A stretch of DNA of 64,000 bases from assembly GCA_015709575.1 (NCBI GenBank), contig CP054190.1:1054001-1118000 (forward strand), written 5' to 3'. The translations under genes were made by a program, and so were the position numbers. The DNA is from Planctomycetia bacterium. Lineage in GTDB: Bacteria; Planctomycetota; Phycisphaerae; UBA1845; Fen-1342. The notes under the pieces are model-generated. The model did no database searches. It saw only the letters and a list, made by a program, of their open reading frames with translations, and had not been told where the DNA came from. Positions 17,128-29,085 of the stretch are shown in pieces (positions within the stretch are counted from its first letter, which is position 1; each line of letters opens with the position of its first letter).

Positions 17128-19314
17128 TTACGGGCAGCCGAGATTTTCGAGACAGACCACGAACGGCTCGATGTCGAAGTTGTCGAATCGGCCGTCACCG
17201 TTTGCGTCGCCGGCCAGCGGGTCGCAACCGGGAAAGGCTGCGGCGTACGCCTCAGCGTTCACCAGCGCCAGCACGAACGGATCAATGTCGAAGTTGTCGA
17301 AGCGCCCGTCGCAGTTCATGTCGCCGCGAATGGGCGCAGTCGCCACCGAGAGCCGCCAGACGCCGCGGTCCCGATCCGTCGCGTAAAGCACGCCGTCATG
17401 AACGGCCAGCGCACGGATGGTGCGCCCCTGGAGCATCGTGCCGACGTGGTTCCAATTGTCGCCGCCGTCCGTGCTGGCCCACACGCCCTGCCGGAATGAG
17501 CCGGCATAGAGCACGCCGTCGTGCACCGCGAGCGAAAGGACGGTCATCTGCGGCAGCCCGCCCGCGGCCGGAACCCAGGATGCGCCGCCATCCAACGACT
17601 TGACCACGGCCGGATCGGCGAATCCGATGCCGGCGTAGATTACGCCATCCACCGTGAGCAGCGCCATCGCCACGCCGGCGAGACCGTTGCTGGACGGAAA
17701 GCCCGTATTGGAAAGCGACCAAGCCCCGCCCGTGTTGCGGTGAATTCCGCGCAGCCACCCACCGCCGACCGCGCTGTTCCCGGAGATGGCCATCGAGACG
17801 ATCGGGTCGTAGAACGGTTGAAAAAAGCTGTTGAATCCGATTGGCTGCATTCCGGCGTTGAAGGCCTGCCAGGTTTCGCCGCCGTCGAACGAGCGGAAGA
17901 AGCCGCCGCCGGATGTAACAAAACCCTGTCCGCCGTCGCTGCGATGCTCCAGCCCGCGGCCAGTTCCCAGGATCAGTTCATTCGCGCCACGAACGCCGAA
18001 GGCCTCGACCTCGCGATATTGCAAACCGGCGGTGCCGTTGTATTGGGCAAGACCGCTGCTGGAGGGCGACCAGGAATCGCCGCCGTCCGTCGAGACGAAC
18101 ACGCCGCGCGTCTGGGTACCGGCAAATACTCGTCCGTCGGGATGATGCCAAAGGCGCAAGCTGACGCCGAAGGGGGCCGGAGTGCCGCCGGTCAGCGACG
18201 ATGGATTCCATTCGTCCGTAGCGGCGTCCAGGCGGTGCGTCTCGAGCGTGTTGATGACGTTTGCCACAAGCGAAGCGCCGTCGCCGCTCATCGTGTACAC
18301 GTCGGATGCATCCACTCCGTATACGGACGGAGACCACTGGAGATTGCTGCGATGGGCCGCATAGGCGCCGAACATGCCACCGACGACGAGTCGCTCCGGG
18401 CCGGGTGCGATGCCGACCGTGGACCACATCAACACGCCAGGAAGCCCCGCGCCCGATTCGATCCAGTGGTCTCCGCCGTCGGTGCTGTACCAGAACGAGG
18501 GAGTGCCGGAGAAGTAGAGCACGCCGTCGCGCGATACGACCGGGGACCGCGACGATCGAACCGTTTCCGGCAAGCCGGTGGGAAAAACGAATGACCAGGT
18601 TCCCCCGTTGTCGACCGAGCGCATCCATCCGTCGGACGTTCGCGCCAGCAGCGAGTTTGCGGTGGGGAAGATTCGGATGGAACCAAAGAACTGCCCGCCG
18701 GGCGGGGTGTCCCAGGTTACGCCGCCGTCCGTCGAGCGCATGAGCTGGAATAGAAAGTCGCCCGCCGCGGCATAAATGTGATCGCCATCCACGGTGACGG
18801 GCGGAAAGAACGCACTGGGCGTGTTGGAGAAGCTCCAGGTCTCGCCGTCGTCTTCGGACGTCCACATGGAGCCGGGTAAGGGCCCGGAGATGTCGATCGG
18901 ATTGGTCACGGCGACGATCCGGCCATTCGCGCGATGAATCTCAGAGACCTGCTCGAAAGGCGCGGGGGCGGCAATCGGCGTCCAGGTGGCGCCGCCGTCG
19001 GTCGAGTGCAGCACCCCCCCGTCAGACAAGCCGAGGTAGGCGTGTGCATCATCTCCGCCGATCGCGGTCACGGTGACGCCCGGCGCCGAGGGGCGGAACG
19101 TGGAGGTCCACGTCAACCCGAAATCCGGCGAGACGTAGGCTCCGTTGTTCGTATTGATCAGCACGACGCCGCCCACCTGCTGGAGCGCCAGCACCGGCCC
19201 GCCGTAAGGGCCGCCGGTCGGCGTCCATTCCGGCTGACCGGCGACCGCGTATGCCGCACCGGTGAGTGAGATGGCGGCGGCGAGCGTAGTTCTGCATGTG
19301 CGTGGTGCGCGCAT
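17128..19314 (-). CDS. Secreted BNR/YCF48-repeat beta-propeller with dockerin-like C-terminus
   Basis: The protein is 728 residues. AGGAGG lies 6 nt before the ATG and a signal peptide follows ([20 protein letters not shown]...). The body repeats Asp-box motifs of the form S-T-D-G-G-x-x-W (for example [40 protein letters not shown]), as in sortilin-like or photosystem-stability-type beta-propellers. The last 75 residues form two dockerin-like units with DNFDIDPFV and DNFDIEPFV, where D replaces the first N of the usual NNFDID. It is probably exported. No catalytic signature is visible. Confidence 0.85.
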   Translation of the reverse strand: MRAPRTCRTTLAAAISLTGAAYAVAGQPEWTPTGGPYGGPVLALQQVGGVVLINTNNGAYVSPDFGLTWTSTFRPSAPGVTVTAIGGDDAHAYLGLSDGGVLHSTDGGATWTPIAAPAPFEQVSEIHRANGRIVAVTNPIDISGPLPGSMWTSEDDGETWSFSNTPSAFFPPVTVDGDHIYAAAGDFLFQLMRSTDGGVTWDTPPGGQFFGSIRIFPTANSLLARTSDGWMRSVDNGGTWSFVFPTGLPETVRSSRSPVVSRDGVLYFSGTPSFWYSTDGGDHWIESGAGLPGVLMWSTVGIAPGPERLVVGGMFGAYAAHRSNLQWSPSVYGVDASDVYTMSGDGASLVANVINTLETHRLDAATDEWNPSSLTGGTPAPFGVSLRLWHHPDGRVFAGTQTRGVFVSTDGGDSWSPSSSGLAQYNGTAGLQYREVEAFGVRGANELILGTGRGLEHRSDGGQGFVTSGGGFFRSFDGGETWQAFNAGMQPIGFNSFFQPFYDPIVSMAISGNSAVGGGWLRGIHRNTGGAWSLSNTGFPSSNGLAGVAMALLTVDGVIYAGIGFADPAVVKSLDGGASWVPAAGGLPQMTVLSLAVHDGVLYAGSFRQGVWASTDGGDNWNHVGTMLQGRTIRALAVHDGVLYATDRDRGVWRLSVATAPIRGDMNCDGRFDNFDIDPFVLALVNAEAYAAAFPGCDPLAGDANGDGRFDNFDIEPFVVCLENLGCP

Positions 19315-19516
19315 TGGTACCTCCTGGCGGTGCGGCTCTATCCGTGACACTGCCGGAGGTCGGCCGGCTGATTGAATAATGCTCCTCGTTATGCGGGTTC
19401 TTGCAATTCCGCGCGGATTCCGACCGCGATGCATCCGTCCGGCCGGGACGCACCCAAGCGGGTATGATTGCGGCCGTCCGCACTGGCGCGGATGGTGCTC
19501 GCAGAGGGAGCTTGTC

Positions 19517-19738
19517 ATGCAGCAGGGCGGTACGCCGCTTTCGGGGTTGTGGGTCGGTCCCGCGATGTTCGGGATGTTCCTGGTTTTTTGCGGGATCCTG
19601 ATCTTCCTTATGCCGCAGTTGCTGGCGTACATCGTTGGGTTCGGCCTCATCGTCGCCGGGGTGGGGATGATCGCCATGGGGATGGCGTCGCGCGCGCACG
19701 TGTCCTACCACCAGATCGACGAATCGCGGATCGACTAG
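19517..19738 (+). CDS. Small two-helix membrane protein
   Basis: The product is 73 residues from ATG 19517, with GAGGGAG 6 nt upstream. Two hydrophobic segments ([20 protein letters not shown] and [20 protein letters not shown]) are joined by MPQ, and a short polar tail follows. This resembles small DUF-type inner-membrane proteins, but I cannot name the family. It is divergent from the BNR protein gene. A hairpin follows at 19792-19815. Confidence 0.65.
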   Translation: MQQGGTPLSGLWVGPAMFGMFLVFCGILIFLMPQLLAYIVGFGLIVAGVGMIAMGMASRAHVSYHQIDESRID

Positions 19739-19791
19739 CAGGGTTGAAGGGGGCAGACTCGAGCGAGTTTCGACGATGCGGCGCCGTCGTG

Positions 19792-19815
19792 CCGGGGTGG
19801 CGCGGCCACCCCCGG
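19792..19815 (+). terminator. GC-rich stem-loop
   Basis: CCGGGGTGGC (19792-19801) pairs with GCCACCCCCGG (19805-19815), with one bulged C and a three-base loop, 53 bases after the small membrane-protein gene. There is no T run, so terminator function is inferred. Confidence 0.4.
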
Positions 19816-19953
19816 AGGGGCGGTCGGCGGCCCTGTTCCTGAAGTGTGAGGATTCCGGAATTCCGCGTGAGCGTATGACCGCTTCGACGCTGCTCCCAAT
19901 GGCAGGTCGCGCAGTGCGACTGAAACCGTGGGTTCGCAGCTCGGAGCGATGTC

Positions 19954-22341
19954 ATGAACCGCCTGGGTCACAATCAGCAGTCCGTTTCTCAAGCCGCAGT
20001 CGCTCGTTCTGATCGGTCGTTGGCTGCTTCGGATGGGTTCGCGTCGGGGTTGCGGGCGCGATCCGCGGGGGTGCGGCAGCAATCGCTCGCTGCGCCGACC
20101 TGGCTCATTTTGGCGCTGGCGGCTGCGTTTTCGCTGCTTTCGGCGCGGCCTGCGGCGGCGCAGGTGATTTCGTTGAACAAGCCGGAGGGGGTCGAGGTGT
20201 TTCGAGCGCTTCCACCTCTGGGCGAGATGCCCGACCGGCTTCGACCGGACCTGCAATACATCGGTGTCCGTTGGATCGACACCAACTGGATGGAACAGAG
20301 CTATCACGTTCAACTCTACAAGCGTGGCGAGTGGGTGGACGTGGCGACCGTCGGAGCGAGCCAGACCACCGCCGTGGTTTACCTGCAGGTAGTGCTGCCG
20401 AATGAGTCGATTCCAGCGACTCCGTCCGAGGCGGTTGTAACGGACAACGGTCGCGACATCACCATGCGTGTGAAGGCCGCGAGTTTCTGGGCGTCGTCGG
20501 GCTGGGCGCGAAGCTCGCTGTCGAAGGGATGGAAGTTTCCATCGTCACGCGTAACCTTGGCGACGCCGTCGGAACTTTCCGCCGTCATGACCGGCGGTTT
20601 CGTGCAGGTTTCGTGGCGTGACAACGACCGCAACGAGCCGAACGGCATTGTGTACCTGCTCGAGACGGCGTCGGATTGCGAGGAGTGGCGCGAGCTTGCG
20701 CGATTGTCGCCGAGCCACACGCGGTTTAACCATCTTCCTGCGACGATCGGGCGACATCGTTATCGAGTCCGGGCGTTGCCCGAGCGACGCTCGATGGCCG
20801 AGCGTTACTTCATTGCTTCCTCGTGGTCGAATGAAGCGACGGCGTCCAACGCGGCAGTCTTTTCGCCGGCGGCGCCGTCCAACCTGACGCTCTCGCTTCA
20901 GAGCGATTCGGTGGTGGCGATATCGTTCAGCGACAACGCGATCAATGAGACGCACTACGTTGTTGACATGCGTGTCGGCGACGAGGAGTGGTCGGAATAT
21001 GGGGTCGTGCCGGCTGCCGGCTCGCAAGTGGCATCGCTGGGAATCCGGACGCTGACCGACGACGAGCGCGCGGCGAACACGACCTACTGCTACCGAGTCC
21101 GTGCGCGTAACGCGTCGGGCACGTCCGCGCCGAGCAATTGCGTCTGCATCACCACGCCGCCGCCCGCTCCGCCGAACCGGCCAATGGGCGTCGCCGCGAC
21201 GGCGGAATCCAGCTCGCAGATTCGCGTCACGTGGATCGATTCTTCCACGACGGAGTCGGGATTCCGCGTAGAGCGATCGAACGACAACGGTGCGACCTGG
21301 AGCGCGATTGCGACGAAACCGGCAAACAGCCAGTTGCACCTGGACAGCGGCCTGCCCGCGAACACGGCTTTCCGCTATCGCATCGTGGCAGTGAACTCGG
21401 TAGGCGAGTCGCCTGCGAGCGATTCATCCAACGCGACGACCTGGTCAGCCGTACCGGCAGCACCAACGAACGTGAGGACGATCGCGCTGGCGTCCACGTC
21501 GGCGACGGTGGCCTGGGATAACTCGTCGCCCAATCACGGCGTGGAAGTCTACGCCGACGTGTACACCGGCGCCGGGCAGACGCTGCCGTACCTGGGTCGC
21601 ACGACGGCCATGGCGACGTCGCAGTTGTTCAGCCCGATCGTACCGAGCACGACTTACGCGGTGATGCTCCGGAGTGTGTACCTGAACGGCGGCACGGTCG
21701 TGGCGGCGTCGGAGTTCAGCCCGGCGTTTGTATTCACCGCACCCGCGCCCAGCGGTGGCATCCGGGTAGTGAACAACACCGTGTACGACATCAGCTCGTT
21801 CCGGGTAAACGGGTCGGAGGTGCTTTCGGCGGCGATACCGGCCGGTACGTCGCGCGAATTCGCGTACGCGCCGGGCACGTATCGCTGGCGCGCGGAAACG
21901 TGGTGGGGCTGGACGGAGATGTACACCTACGGTGATCTGAACGGCGTGGCAGATCCAGGCATTCCGGGCGAGTGGGTGACGGTCGGTGCGAGCGGGTACG
22001 CGGTGCTGACGATCACGAATATTCCGGCGACGACGTTCATGAGCGGCGGCGGCACCTCGGCGACGTGGAGCGGAACGTACTTCACCGATAACGGTGCGCC
22101 GGGGTTTAAGCAGTTCCAGTTCCGCAGCGACGGGCGGTACCAGTTGTTCGACAACGGGACGCCGCAGTACTCGGTGGCGAACCTGCCGACCTATTCGGAA
22201 GTGACTCCGCGCGTCGCCGGGCTGATCAAAATTCGTCTGAACAACAATAGTCAGACGTTCAACGTGAATGAGACGTCGGCCTCGTTCATGCTGCAGAACG
22301 GTCCACCGAGCTGGCCGATCATCTCGTATACGCGGGATTGA
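19954..22341 (+). CDS. Secreted multi-domain fibronectin type III protein
   Basis: The protein is 795 residues with GGAG 7 nt before the ATG. A long basic N-region (about 45 residues) precedes the signal-peptide core LILALAAAFSLLSARPAAAQ. Several fibronectin type III-like domains follow, recognisable by SxTxxxVxW-type strands such as SSSQIRVTWIDSSTTESGFR and AFRYRIVAVNSVGES. The C-terminal part (after SGGIRVVNNTVYDISSFRVN) is a different beta-rich domain and there is no NNFDID tag. The likely role is adhesion or substrate binding outside the inner membrane. A terminator follows at 22383. Confidence 0.78.
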   Translation: MNRLGHNQQSVSQAAVARSDRSLAASDGFASGLRARSAGVRQQSLAAPTWLILALAAAFSLLSARPAAAQVISLNKPEGVEVFRALPPLGEMPDRLRPDLQYIGVRWIDTNWMEQSYHVQLYKRGEWVDVATVGASQTTAVVYLQVVLPNESIPATPSEAVVTDNGRDITMRVKAASFWASSGWARSSLSKGWKFPSSRVTLATPSELSAVMTGGFVQVSWRDNDRNEPNGIVYLLETASDCEEWRELARLSPSHTRFNHLPATIGRHRYRVRALPERRSMAERYFIASSWSNEATASNAAVFSPAAPSNLTLSLQSDSVVAISFSDNAINETHYVVDMRVGDEEWSEYGVVPAAGSQVASLGIRTLTDDERAANTTYCYRVRARNASGTSAPSNCVCITTPPPAPPNRPMGVAATAESSSQIRVTWIDSSTTESGFRVERSNDNGATWSAIATKPANSQLHLDSGLPANTAFRYRIVAVNSVGESPASDSSNATTWSAVPAAPTNVRTIALASTSATVAWDNSSPNHGVEVYADVYTGAGQTLPYLGRTTAMATSQLFSPIVPSTTYAVMLRSVYLNGGTVVAASEFSPAFVFTAPAPSGGIRVVNNTVYDISSFRVNGSEVLSAAIPAGTSREFAYAPGTYRWRAETWWGWTEMYTYGDLNGVADPGIPGEWVTVGASGYAVLTITNIPATTFMSGGGTSATWSGTYFTDNGAPGFKQFQFRSDGRYQLFDNGTPQYSVANLPTYSEVTPRVAGLIKIRLNNNSQTFNVNETSASFMLQNGPPSWPIISYTRD

Positions 22342-22382
22342 CGCGGTTCGTTGCCGGAACTGTTGGGAACTGAAGAGACAAT

Positions 22383-22432
22383 CCGCGGCCTCCGTCGAGC
22401 AAACTGGCTCGGTGGGGGCCGCGGTAATTTCT
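22383..22432 (+). terminator. Rho-independent-type terminator
   Basis: CCGCGGCC (22383-22390) pairs with GGCCGCGG (22417-22424), enclosing a second imperfect stem (CGAGC with GCTCG) around AAACTG. TAATTTCT follows directly. It lies 42 bases after the fibronectin-type gene. Confidence 0.7.
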
Positions 22433-22727
22433 CATTGGAGCAGCGGACCAATCCGGTAGCGGACAAGGCAGGGCGGCCAACCCACAGATTTCACAGATGG
22501 GAACGGATGAAAAACAAGAGTCGCCGGTACCTGGCCCCCGGCGGCGGGTTGCCCGCGAATCGCAAGCCCAGCCCATCCGGCAGCGACCCTCATGGCGGGT
22601 TGAGTGTAGTGAATTGACATGATACGCATGGGGACGGGCAGCCGGTGTGAGCACGAGGCCGGGCCGACGTGAGACAGGCACACTTGCGCAGCGTATGACG
22701 GAGCGATTGCAGGGCAGCAGGGGGGGT
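22433..22727. other. Intergenic stretch with a cacagattt repeat-like phrase
   Basis: No gene is supported here. It holds ACCCACAGATTTCACAGATG near 22480-22499, with an internal repeat of cacagat. This phrase resembles short intergenic repeats that I recall from many environmental genomes. Nothing else is seen up to the 16S terminator. Confidence 0.35.
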
Positions 22728-22773
22728 AGAAATGAAACCGGCCCGAAGCAGTTGGTGGACTGCTCCGGGCCGG
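22728..22773 (-). terminator. Terminator of the 16S rRNA transcript
   Basis: On the minus strand a 15-bp stem (22773-22759 with 22752-22738, one G-T wobble) around CCACCA is followed by TTTCATTTCT. It lies about 140 bases beyond the 16S 3' end and faces the 16S transcript. It marks the end of the rRNA transcription unit without a 23S gene. Confidence 0.8.
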
Positions 22774-22910
22774 ATATACGGTAAACAGTGGACGGATTGG
22801 CCGGCCGACGAATTGCTTCGCCGGGCGCCGATCGCCGAGGCGACCAGCCGAGAGGCGCTGATTCGGTCGATTCGAGGCCCCGAAGGGCGTCGATTCGTCT
22901 AACGAATCCG

Positions 22911-24488
<1,578 letters not shown>

Positions 24489-24579
24489 AGTCGAAGACTA
24501 CGACCCCCTCGCGGGGATCGATCATCATCGTCCTGTCGGAATGCTCATACACTCACGTCTGTTGCGAGAGTGCTGAGTC

Positions 24580-24618
24580 GACCCGGGTACAGGCGAAGGT
24601 ACGCCTCCTCCCCGGGTC
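24580..24618 (-). other. Structured hairpin in the 16S leader
   Basis: GACCCGGG pairs with CCCGGGTC across this span, and an inner stem pairs AGGCG with CGCCT around a short loop. It lies about 90-130 bases upstream of the 16S 5' end within the leader. It could be a processing or transcription-control structure. Only the pairing is seen. Confidence 0.45.
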
Positions 24619-24705
24619 TGATCTTGATACAACCCGTGCGGCAGATTCGAACAGAACCCGCACAGGTTGCCGCACTCCCGCGGCTTAATCTCGTCCACTG
24701 TTCAC

Positions 24706-24718
24706 TTGTCAGAGAGCA
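24706..24718 (-). promoter_or_regulatory. boxA-like antitermination sequence in the 16S leader
   Basis: The minus strand reads TGCTCTCTGACAA, close to the bacterial boxA consensus TGCTCTTTAACA that recruits Nus factors to rRNA transcripts. It lies between the promoter and the 16S gene, where boxA is expected. Confidence 0.5.
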
Positions 24719-24755
24719 ATCCCAACGCCGCCCACTGGGCTACGCCGGGCCGAGC

Positions 24756-24783
24756 ATGATATCACGCCGCCGACCGTTTGCAA
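24756..24783 (-). promoter_or_regulatory. sigma70-type promoter of the 16S rRNA gene
   Basis: On the minus strand TTGCAA (24783-24778) is followed after 16 bases by TATCAT (24761-24756). A-tracts upstream (24797-24813) could act as an UP element. It gives a leader of about 260 nt before the mature 16S. Confidence 0.6.
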
Positions 24784-25107
24784 GACCCCTAAGACCGAAA
24801 ATCCGCAAAAAACCGCCGCTGACTGAATCGCTTGTAACGGCTTAAAAAACAATAAGTTACGCGATTGCGGGGCCGGCCCGCCAATTTCAAAGCCCTGTCC
24901 CCACCCCGCCGGACACGCCGTCGGCCCGCCCTGTTTCCGGACTGGCATCGCTCCCGGGACACTTGTCCGCCCGATACCATCTATCGGGTCCAGCGCCGCC
25001 CGACCCGCGGCGCCGCCTCCCGGGCCTACGCGGCGGAACGCCGGCAGCCGGTTCCCGGTGACCGCCGGTTCGGCGGATTTGGCACAATTCGGCAGGAGAA
25101 TCGCACC
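24784..25107. other. Divergent region between the 16S gene and a lipoprotein gene
   Basis: An AT-rich patch occurs at 24795-24860, with GTAAC and GTTAC as a spaced inverted repeat near 24835-24856. The remainder is GC-rich, and open frames there have no convincing start. It probably holds promoters for both directions. Confidence 0.4.
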
Positions 25108-27153
25108 ATGCGCACCCATTCGCGTCGCATCGCCTTACTGCTTTCGGTCGCTCTCGGCGGCCTGCTCGGGCTGGGCGGCTGCCCCGCCCCGGTGAATAAC
25201 AACTCCGGATCCAACAAGGCCACGTTGCTGAAGCCGTTCACCGGCGGCGACGAGCTTGTGCGGTACGTTCGCGAGCGGGTGGGCGCGTCCAATCGACGCG
25301 TGGGCCTGTTCCGCAACTTCGGCGCCGCCCCGACGGCTGCGGAAGGGGCGGCCGATGCGAACACGTCCGGCGGATCCGACGATGGCAGCTTCTCGACGAC
25401 GAACATTCAGGAGGCCGGCGTCGACGAAAGCGACGTGTTCAAGAGCGATGGAACGCACTTCTATCTCGCCAAGGGCAAGAGCCTGCGGATCGTGCGGGCC
25501 ACGCCCACTAACGAACTGGCCGAGATCGGGCGGTTGGACATCGAGGAGAGTATCGAGTCGCTGTACCTGTTTGAGGGGCGCGTCATCGTCCTGGCGCAGG
25601 ATTACGGCCGTCCCGGTGAAATCGGGATCGCATTGATCGACATATGGCCGCCGTACTACGCGGGCGGCAACACGGTCATCTACGACGTGGACGTGTCGGA
25701 TCCGGCGGCACCGAAAGTCGCGCGCAAGACGGAGCTGGACGGCGGGTTGATTGCGTCGCGGCTGACGGGCGGACGGCTGATCCTGGTCCTCAACATCGTG
25801 CCGCGCGTGCCGTCGCAACTGGGAGTGCTGACGCCGCTGTCGGCGGCGGATGTGCTGCCGCGGGTGCGGGCGGCCGGCCGGGAGCAGGCGGCCATGAATG
25901 CGACGTCGATTTATTATCCGGATGCACCCAACGGCTGGTACATGACCTCGATCACCACGCTGGACGCGTCGAACGTGGAGAGCGTGCTCGGTGCGACGGC
26001 CGTGATGGCGAACGCGGGTACCGTGTATGTGTCCGCGAGCGCGCTGTACCTGAGCGATACGGACTATGACGAGACGGACAACTTCCGCGAGTCGACCAGC
26101 ATTCACAAGTTCTCATTCGACGAGGGCGGGGTTGCCAAGTACGTGGCCAGCGGGAGCGTCTCGGGCCGACTGCTGAACCAGTTCTCGCTTGGCGAACATG
26201 AAGGCGTATTGCGCCTGGCGACGCACATCCAGCCGGCGCTGCCGGCGGTCGGCATCGGATTCGGCGGCAACGCCGCCGACGTGGCCGTTGCCACGGAACC
26301 GGCTCCGCGTCCGGCGCGAGCGCAGGCACGGAATGACGCGACGGTGGCGTCGAACGCAGTGTGGGTGTTGGGCGAGGCGGATGGGCAGCTCAAGCAGCTT
26401 GGCGCGATCACGGGAATTGCGCCGGATGAGCGGATCTACTCCGCGCGGTTCCTGGGCGACACCGGTTACCTGGTCACGTTCCGGCAGATTGATCCGTTGT
26501 TCACGATCGATCTGTCCGACCCGGCGAATCCGCAATTGCTGGGCGAACTGAAGGTGCCGGGTTTCAGCGACTACCTGCATCCGGTCAGCGAGAAGCTGCT
26601 GATCGGCGTGGGCCGCTCGGTGACGCTGACCCCGTGGGGCGGGGCGGTGCCGACGTCGCTGCAGCTCTCGCTGTTCGATGTGAGCGATCTCAAGAACCCC
26701 GTCGCGATCCAGCAGTTGGAGCTTGGCGGCTACGGCAGCGGCAGCGAGGTCAACCATAATCACAAGGCGTTTACGTTCCTGCCGGCGACCGGAGTACTCG
26801 CGCTGCCGGTGACGCTGACGAATGACGATTACAAGCCGTTTTTCGAGGCGGATTCGCGGTACGTCGAGCCGCAGTATCGCACCGGCGTGATCGCGTTCCG
26901 CGTGACGGAGAAGGGATTTGAGCGGCTGGGGTTCCTGGATGACTCCGGCCAGCGCGGCGCGGATTACTGGTGGTGGCCGCAGTGGCGGCGGGCGGCGATC
27001 ATCGGCGATTCGCTCTATGTCGCCAGCCCGTTGCGGGTCAGTGGCGCGCCGCTGGCGGACCTGACCGCCGCGACGCGAGTGGACCTGGCGCCGAATCCGG
27101 AGGACCAGCTTGCCAGGGACGTCGGCATTATTCCGCTCGACGCGGGGCGCTGA
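25108..27153 (+). CDS. Lipoprotein with C-terminal beta-propeller domain (PF09826-like)
   Basis: The protein is 681 residues. AGGAG lies upstream of the ATG. The signal sequence ends in a lipobox (LGLGGC), so the mature protein should be lipid-anchored. The start of the propeller, TNIQEAGVDESDVFKSDGTH then FYLAKGKSLRIV, is diagnostic for the secreted beta-propeller family PF09826. Later landmarks are SARFLGDTGYLVTFRQIDPL, GFSDYLHPVSEKLLIGVGR and NHNHKAFTFLPATGVLALPV. The function of this family is not established. The gene is convergent with the hydrolase gene at 27273. Confidence 0.85.
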   Translation: MRTHSRRIALLLSVALGGLLGLGGCPAPVNNNSGSNKATLLKPFTGGDELVRYVRERVGASNRRVGLFRNFGAAPTAAEGAADANTSGGSDDGSFSTTNIQEAGVDESDVFKSDGTHFYLAKGKSLRIVRATPTNELAEIGRLDIEESIESLYLFEGRVIVLAQDYGRPGEIGIALIDIWPPYYAGGNTVIYDVDVSDPAAPKVARKTELDGGLIASRLTGGRLILVLNIVPRVPSQLGVLTPLSAADVLPRVRAAGREQAAMNATSIYYPDAPNGWYMTSITTLDASNVESVLGATAVMANAGTVYVSASALYLSDTDYDETDNFRESTSIHKFSFDEGGVAKYVASGSVSGRLLNQFSLGEHEGVLRLATHIQPALPAVGIGFGGNAADVAVATEPAPRPARAQARNDATVASNAVWVLGEADGQLKQLGAITGIAPDERIYSARFLGDTGYLVTFRQIDPLFTIDLSDPANPQLLGELKVPGFSDYLHPVSEKLLIGVGRSVTLTPWGGAVPTSLQLSLFDVSDLKNPVAIQQLELGGYGSGSEVNHNHKAFTFLPATGVLALPVTLTNDDYKPFFEADSRYVEPQYRTGVIAFRVTEKGFERLGFLDDSGQRGADYWWWPQWRRAAIIGDSLYVASPLRVSGAPLADLTAATRVDLAPNPEDQLARDVGIIPLDAGR

Positions 27154-27272
27154 TCGACCGCAATGGTGACGGAGCCTGGACCGGGCTGAACCGGCTGGGC
27201 GCTGGCGCGCGGTGAGCAATCGCAACCACGGGTCGTCGCAGCGGGCATCGGGTCCGCTGCGGCGATCCGCTG

Positions 27273-28199
27273 TTATTGCCCGATCGATGCGGGCGGAGCG
27301 TGGCCTTTGCGCAGCGCACAGGCCTCGGCGACAAACTCGCGCAGGGCGCGGGCCAAGGCGGGGGCGGTCAACCGGATGTTTTCGTGGCCGGCGCCGGGGA
27401 CTTCGATCATTCGGCACAGCTTTGATCCGGCGGCGTCGCGCATGCGCCGACCCAATTCGACGCGGGTCACAATATCCTCGGTCCCGTGAACGATCAGCAG
27501 CGGCTCGCGCACGTCGCGGACGTTGTCGATCGGCTGGCGCGGTCGGCGCAGCGGCTCATCGGGGCGCACGCGGTTGAATGCCCGGAACCACCACGGGCCG
27601 GCGGTTGCGCAGAAGTCGTCGGCACAGGTGAAGGGCGCCAGCAGGATCACGCCGGCGGCATCGCGCTGCGCCGCGACGTGGCAGGCGAGCGCGGAACCGA
27701 GCGAGTAGCCGAAGATGAAGACCGGGTCGTCGGGGTGCGAGGCGCGGCGAGCGAGGTCGTCGTAGACGAGCAGCGCGTCGTCGGCGAGTGCTTCAAGGGA
27801 AGCACGGCCCTCCGAGTAGCCGTAGCCGCGGTAGTCAATCGCCAGAATATTGGTGTCCAGCAACAGGCACAGCGTTCCGAGAAAGCGCTCGGAGCGCTCC
27901 ATGACGCCGAGGCTGCCGTGCAGAAACATCAGGTAGCGGCGGTGCTGCGGGTGCGAGAAGTACCAGCCGCGCAGCCGCGTGCCGTCGGGGGAGATCACTT
28001 CGGCCGGCTCCGCCAGCACGCGGCGCGGGGCCTGCGTGTCGGGGTCGCCGGCCTCGAAAATCAGCAGCCGCTCGGTGGAGAACTCGCTGCGTGGCGGCGG
28101 CGGGCGAAGCAGGCGCGACTCGGTCAGAAGGCGCGCGCAGCCGGTGGCGCCGAGCGTTCCCAGGATCGCGGACCATAGGATCGAGCGCATCGCACGCAT
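27273..28199 (-). CDS. Alpha/beta hydrolase lipoprotein
   Basis: The protein is 308 residues. A short signal sequence ends in a lipobox (LGATGC), so it is probably lipid-anchored in the envelope. The fold shows an oxyanion region LMFLHGSLG, the nucleophile elbow GYSLGS (Ser166), an acid in VHGTEDIV and a His in GAGHEN, completing a catalytic triad. This matches serine esterase/peptidase-like proteins of the BAAT or DUF-type hydrolase group. The substrate is unknown. AAGGAA precedes the ATG by 7 nt. It ends a minus-strand run that includes the lipoprotein at 28294 and the mot genes. Confidence 0.85.
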   Translation of the reverse strand: MRAMRSILWSAILGTLGATGCARLLTESRLLRPPPPRSEFSTERLLIFEAGDPDTQAPRRVLAEPAEVISPDGTRLRGWYFSHPQHRRYLMFLHGSLGVMERSERFLGTLCLLLDTNILAIDYRGYGYSEGRASLEALADDALLVYDDLARRASHPDDPVFIFGYSLGSALACHVAAQRDAAGVILLAPFTCADDFCATAGPWWFRAFNRVRPDEPLRRPRQPIDNVRDVREPLLIVHGTEDIVTRVELGRRMRDAAGSKLCRMIEVPGAGHENIRLTAPALARALREFVAEACALRKGHAPPASIGQ

Positions 28200-28293
28200 C
28201 GAGCGGTTCCTTCGAACGGGCGAGTGTACAGGCTGCGAGAAGCGGGGGTGGGGGGAGCCGGTTCGCGGCACTCAACCCGCGCACGGCCGCCGA

Positions 28294-28860
28294 CTATGGC
28301 CGCGGCAATCCCAGCTCGTCGGCCACCGCGGTGGCGAGCATGTCAGCCGCTTCATACATCAGGGTGGGCGGGCGCTCCCGAAACTGCGGGGAGGAGCCGT
28401 CCAGCACCACGCGGAGGGCTTCCTCGCCCTCGCTGTTGACGCCGACCGCGTGCAGGGATGAAAAGCGGTTCTTTTCATCAAGTGCGTAGACAGCCGTGAT
28501 CGCAAAGCGGCCGCCGGGCGGATCGGAGCTGACGCGCGCCCGCAGGGCCGCCACGGTTCGATCGGTCATCTCGCGCAGCGACGCCCGACGTGTCAGGTCT
28601 ACGTCGATGCGATGGGGCGAGAGGCGCAGCGAGACCATTCCCAGGCGGCGCAGGTTCTCGCCGAAGCGGGCGGCCTCATGCGGATCGAAGACGGTGCGAT
28701 CGGTCACGATCAGCAGCGGATAGACGTGGGCGTCCGCTGCGGACGCCGCCGCCCGCAGCTCCGTTGACACGAACGCCTTTTGGGGGGCAGCGCACCCGGA
28801 CAAGGCGAGGATCAGGCCGACAGCGAATGCGGCGACCGCGGCGCCACTATTTCCTGACAT
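28294..28860 (-). CDS. Small lipoprotein, unknown function
   Basis: The product is 188 residues. The signal sequence ends LILALSGC, a lipobox, and AGGAG precedes the ATG. The mature part has mixed alpha/beta character (HVYPLLIVTDRTVFDPHEAA; LREMTDRTVAALRARVSSD) and matches nothing I recognise. It lies between motB and the hydrolase on the same strand, 225 bases after motB, so cotranscription is possible but unproven. Confidence 0.65.
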   Translation of the reverse strand: MSGNSGAAVAAFAVGLILALSGCAAPQKAFVSTELRAAASAADAHVYPLLIVTDRTVFDPHEAARFGENLRRLGMVSLRLSPHRIDVDLTRRASLREMTDRTVAALRARVSSDPPGGRFAITAVYALDEKNRFSSLHAVGVNSEGEEALRVVLDGSSPQFRERPPTLMYEAADMLATAVADELGLPRP

Positions 28861-29085
28861 GACGGCTCCTGTATCGCTCGCTGTGCTCCGTCCGAGCCGA
28901 CGCCTTGAACGACGCCGGGCGGTGTGGCGCTTTCTTTTGCGCCTCGACCGGCCGGCGGCGCAGCGCATGCCGACGGCGGGATCGGACGCGATCCGAGCCG
29001 TCGTGCGGGAGCCGTTCTATCAGCACTCGGCAGGGCTGTCCACGCGGGGCGCGGAAAGTTCGGTGATCCGGGTCCGGCGAGCGGC

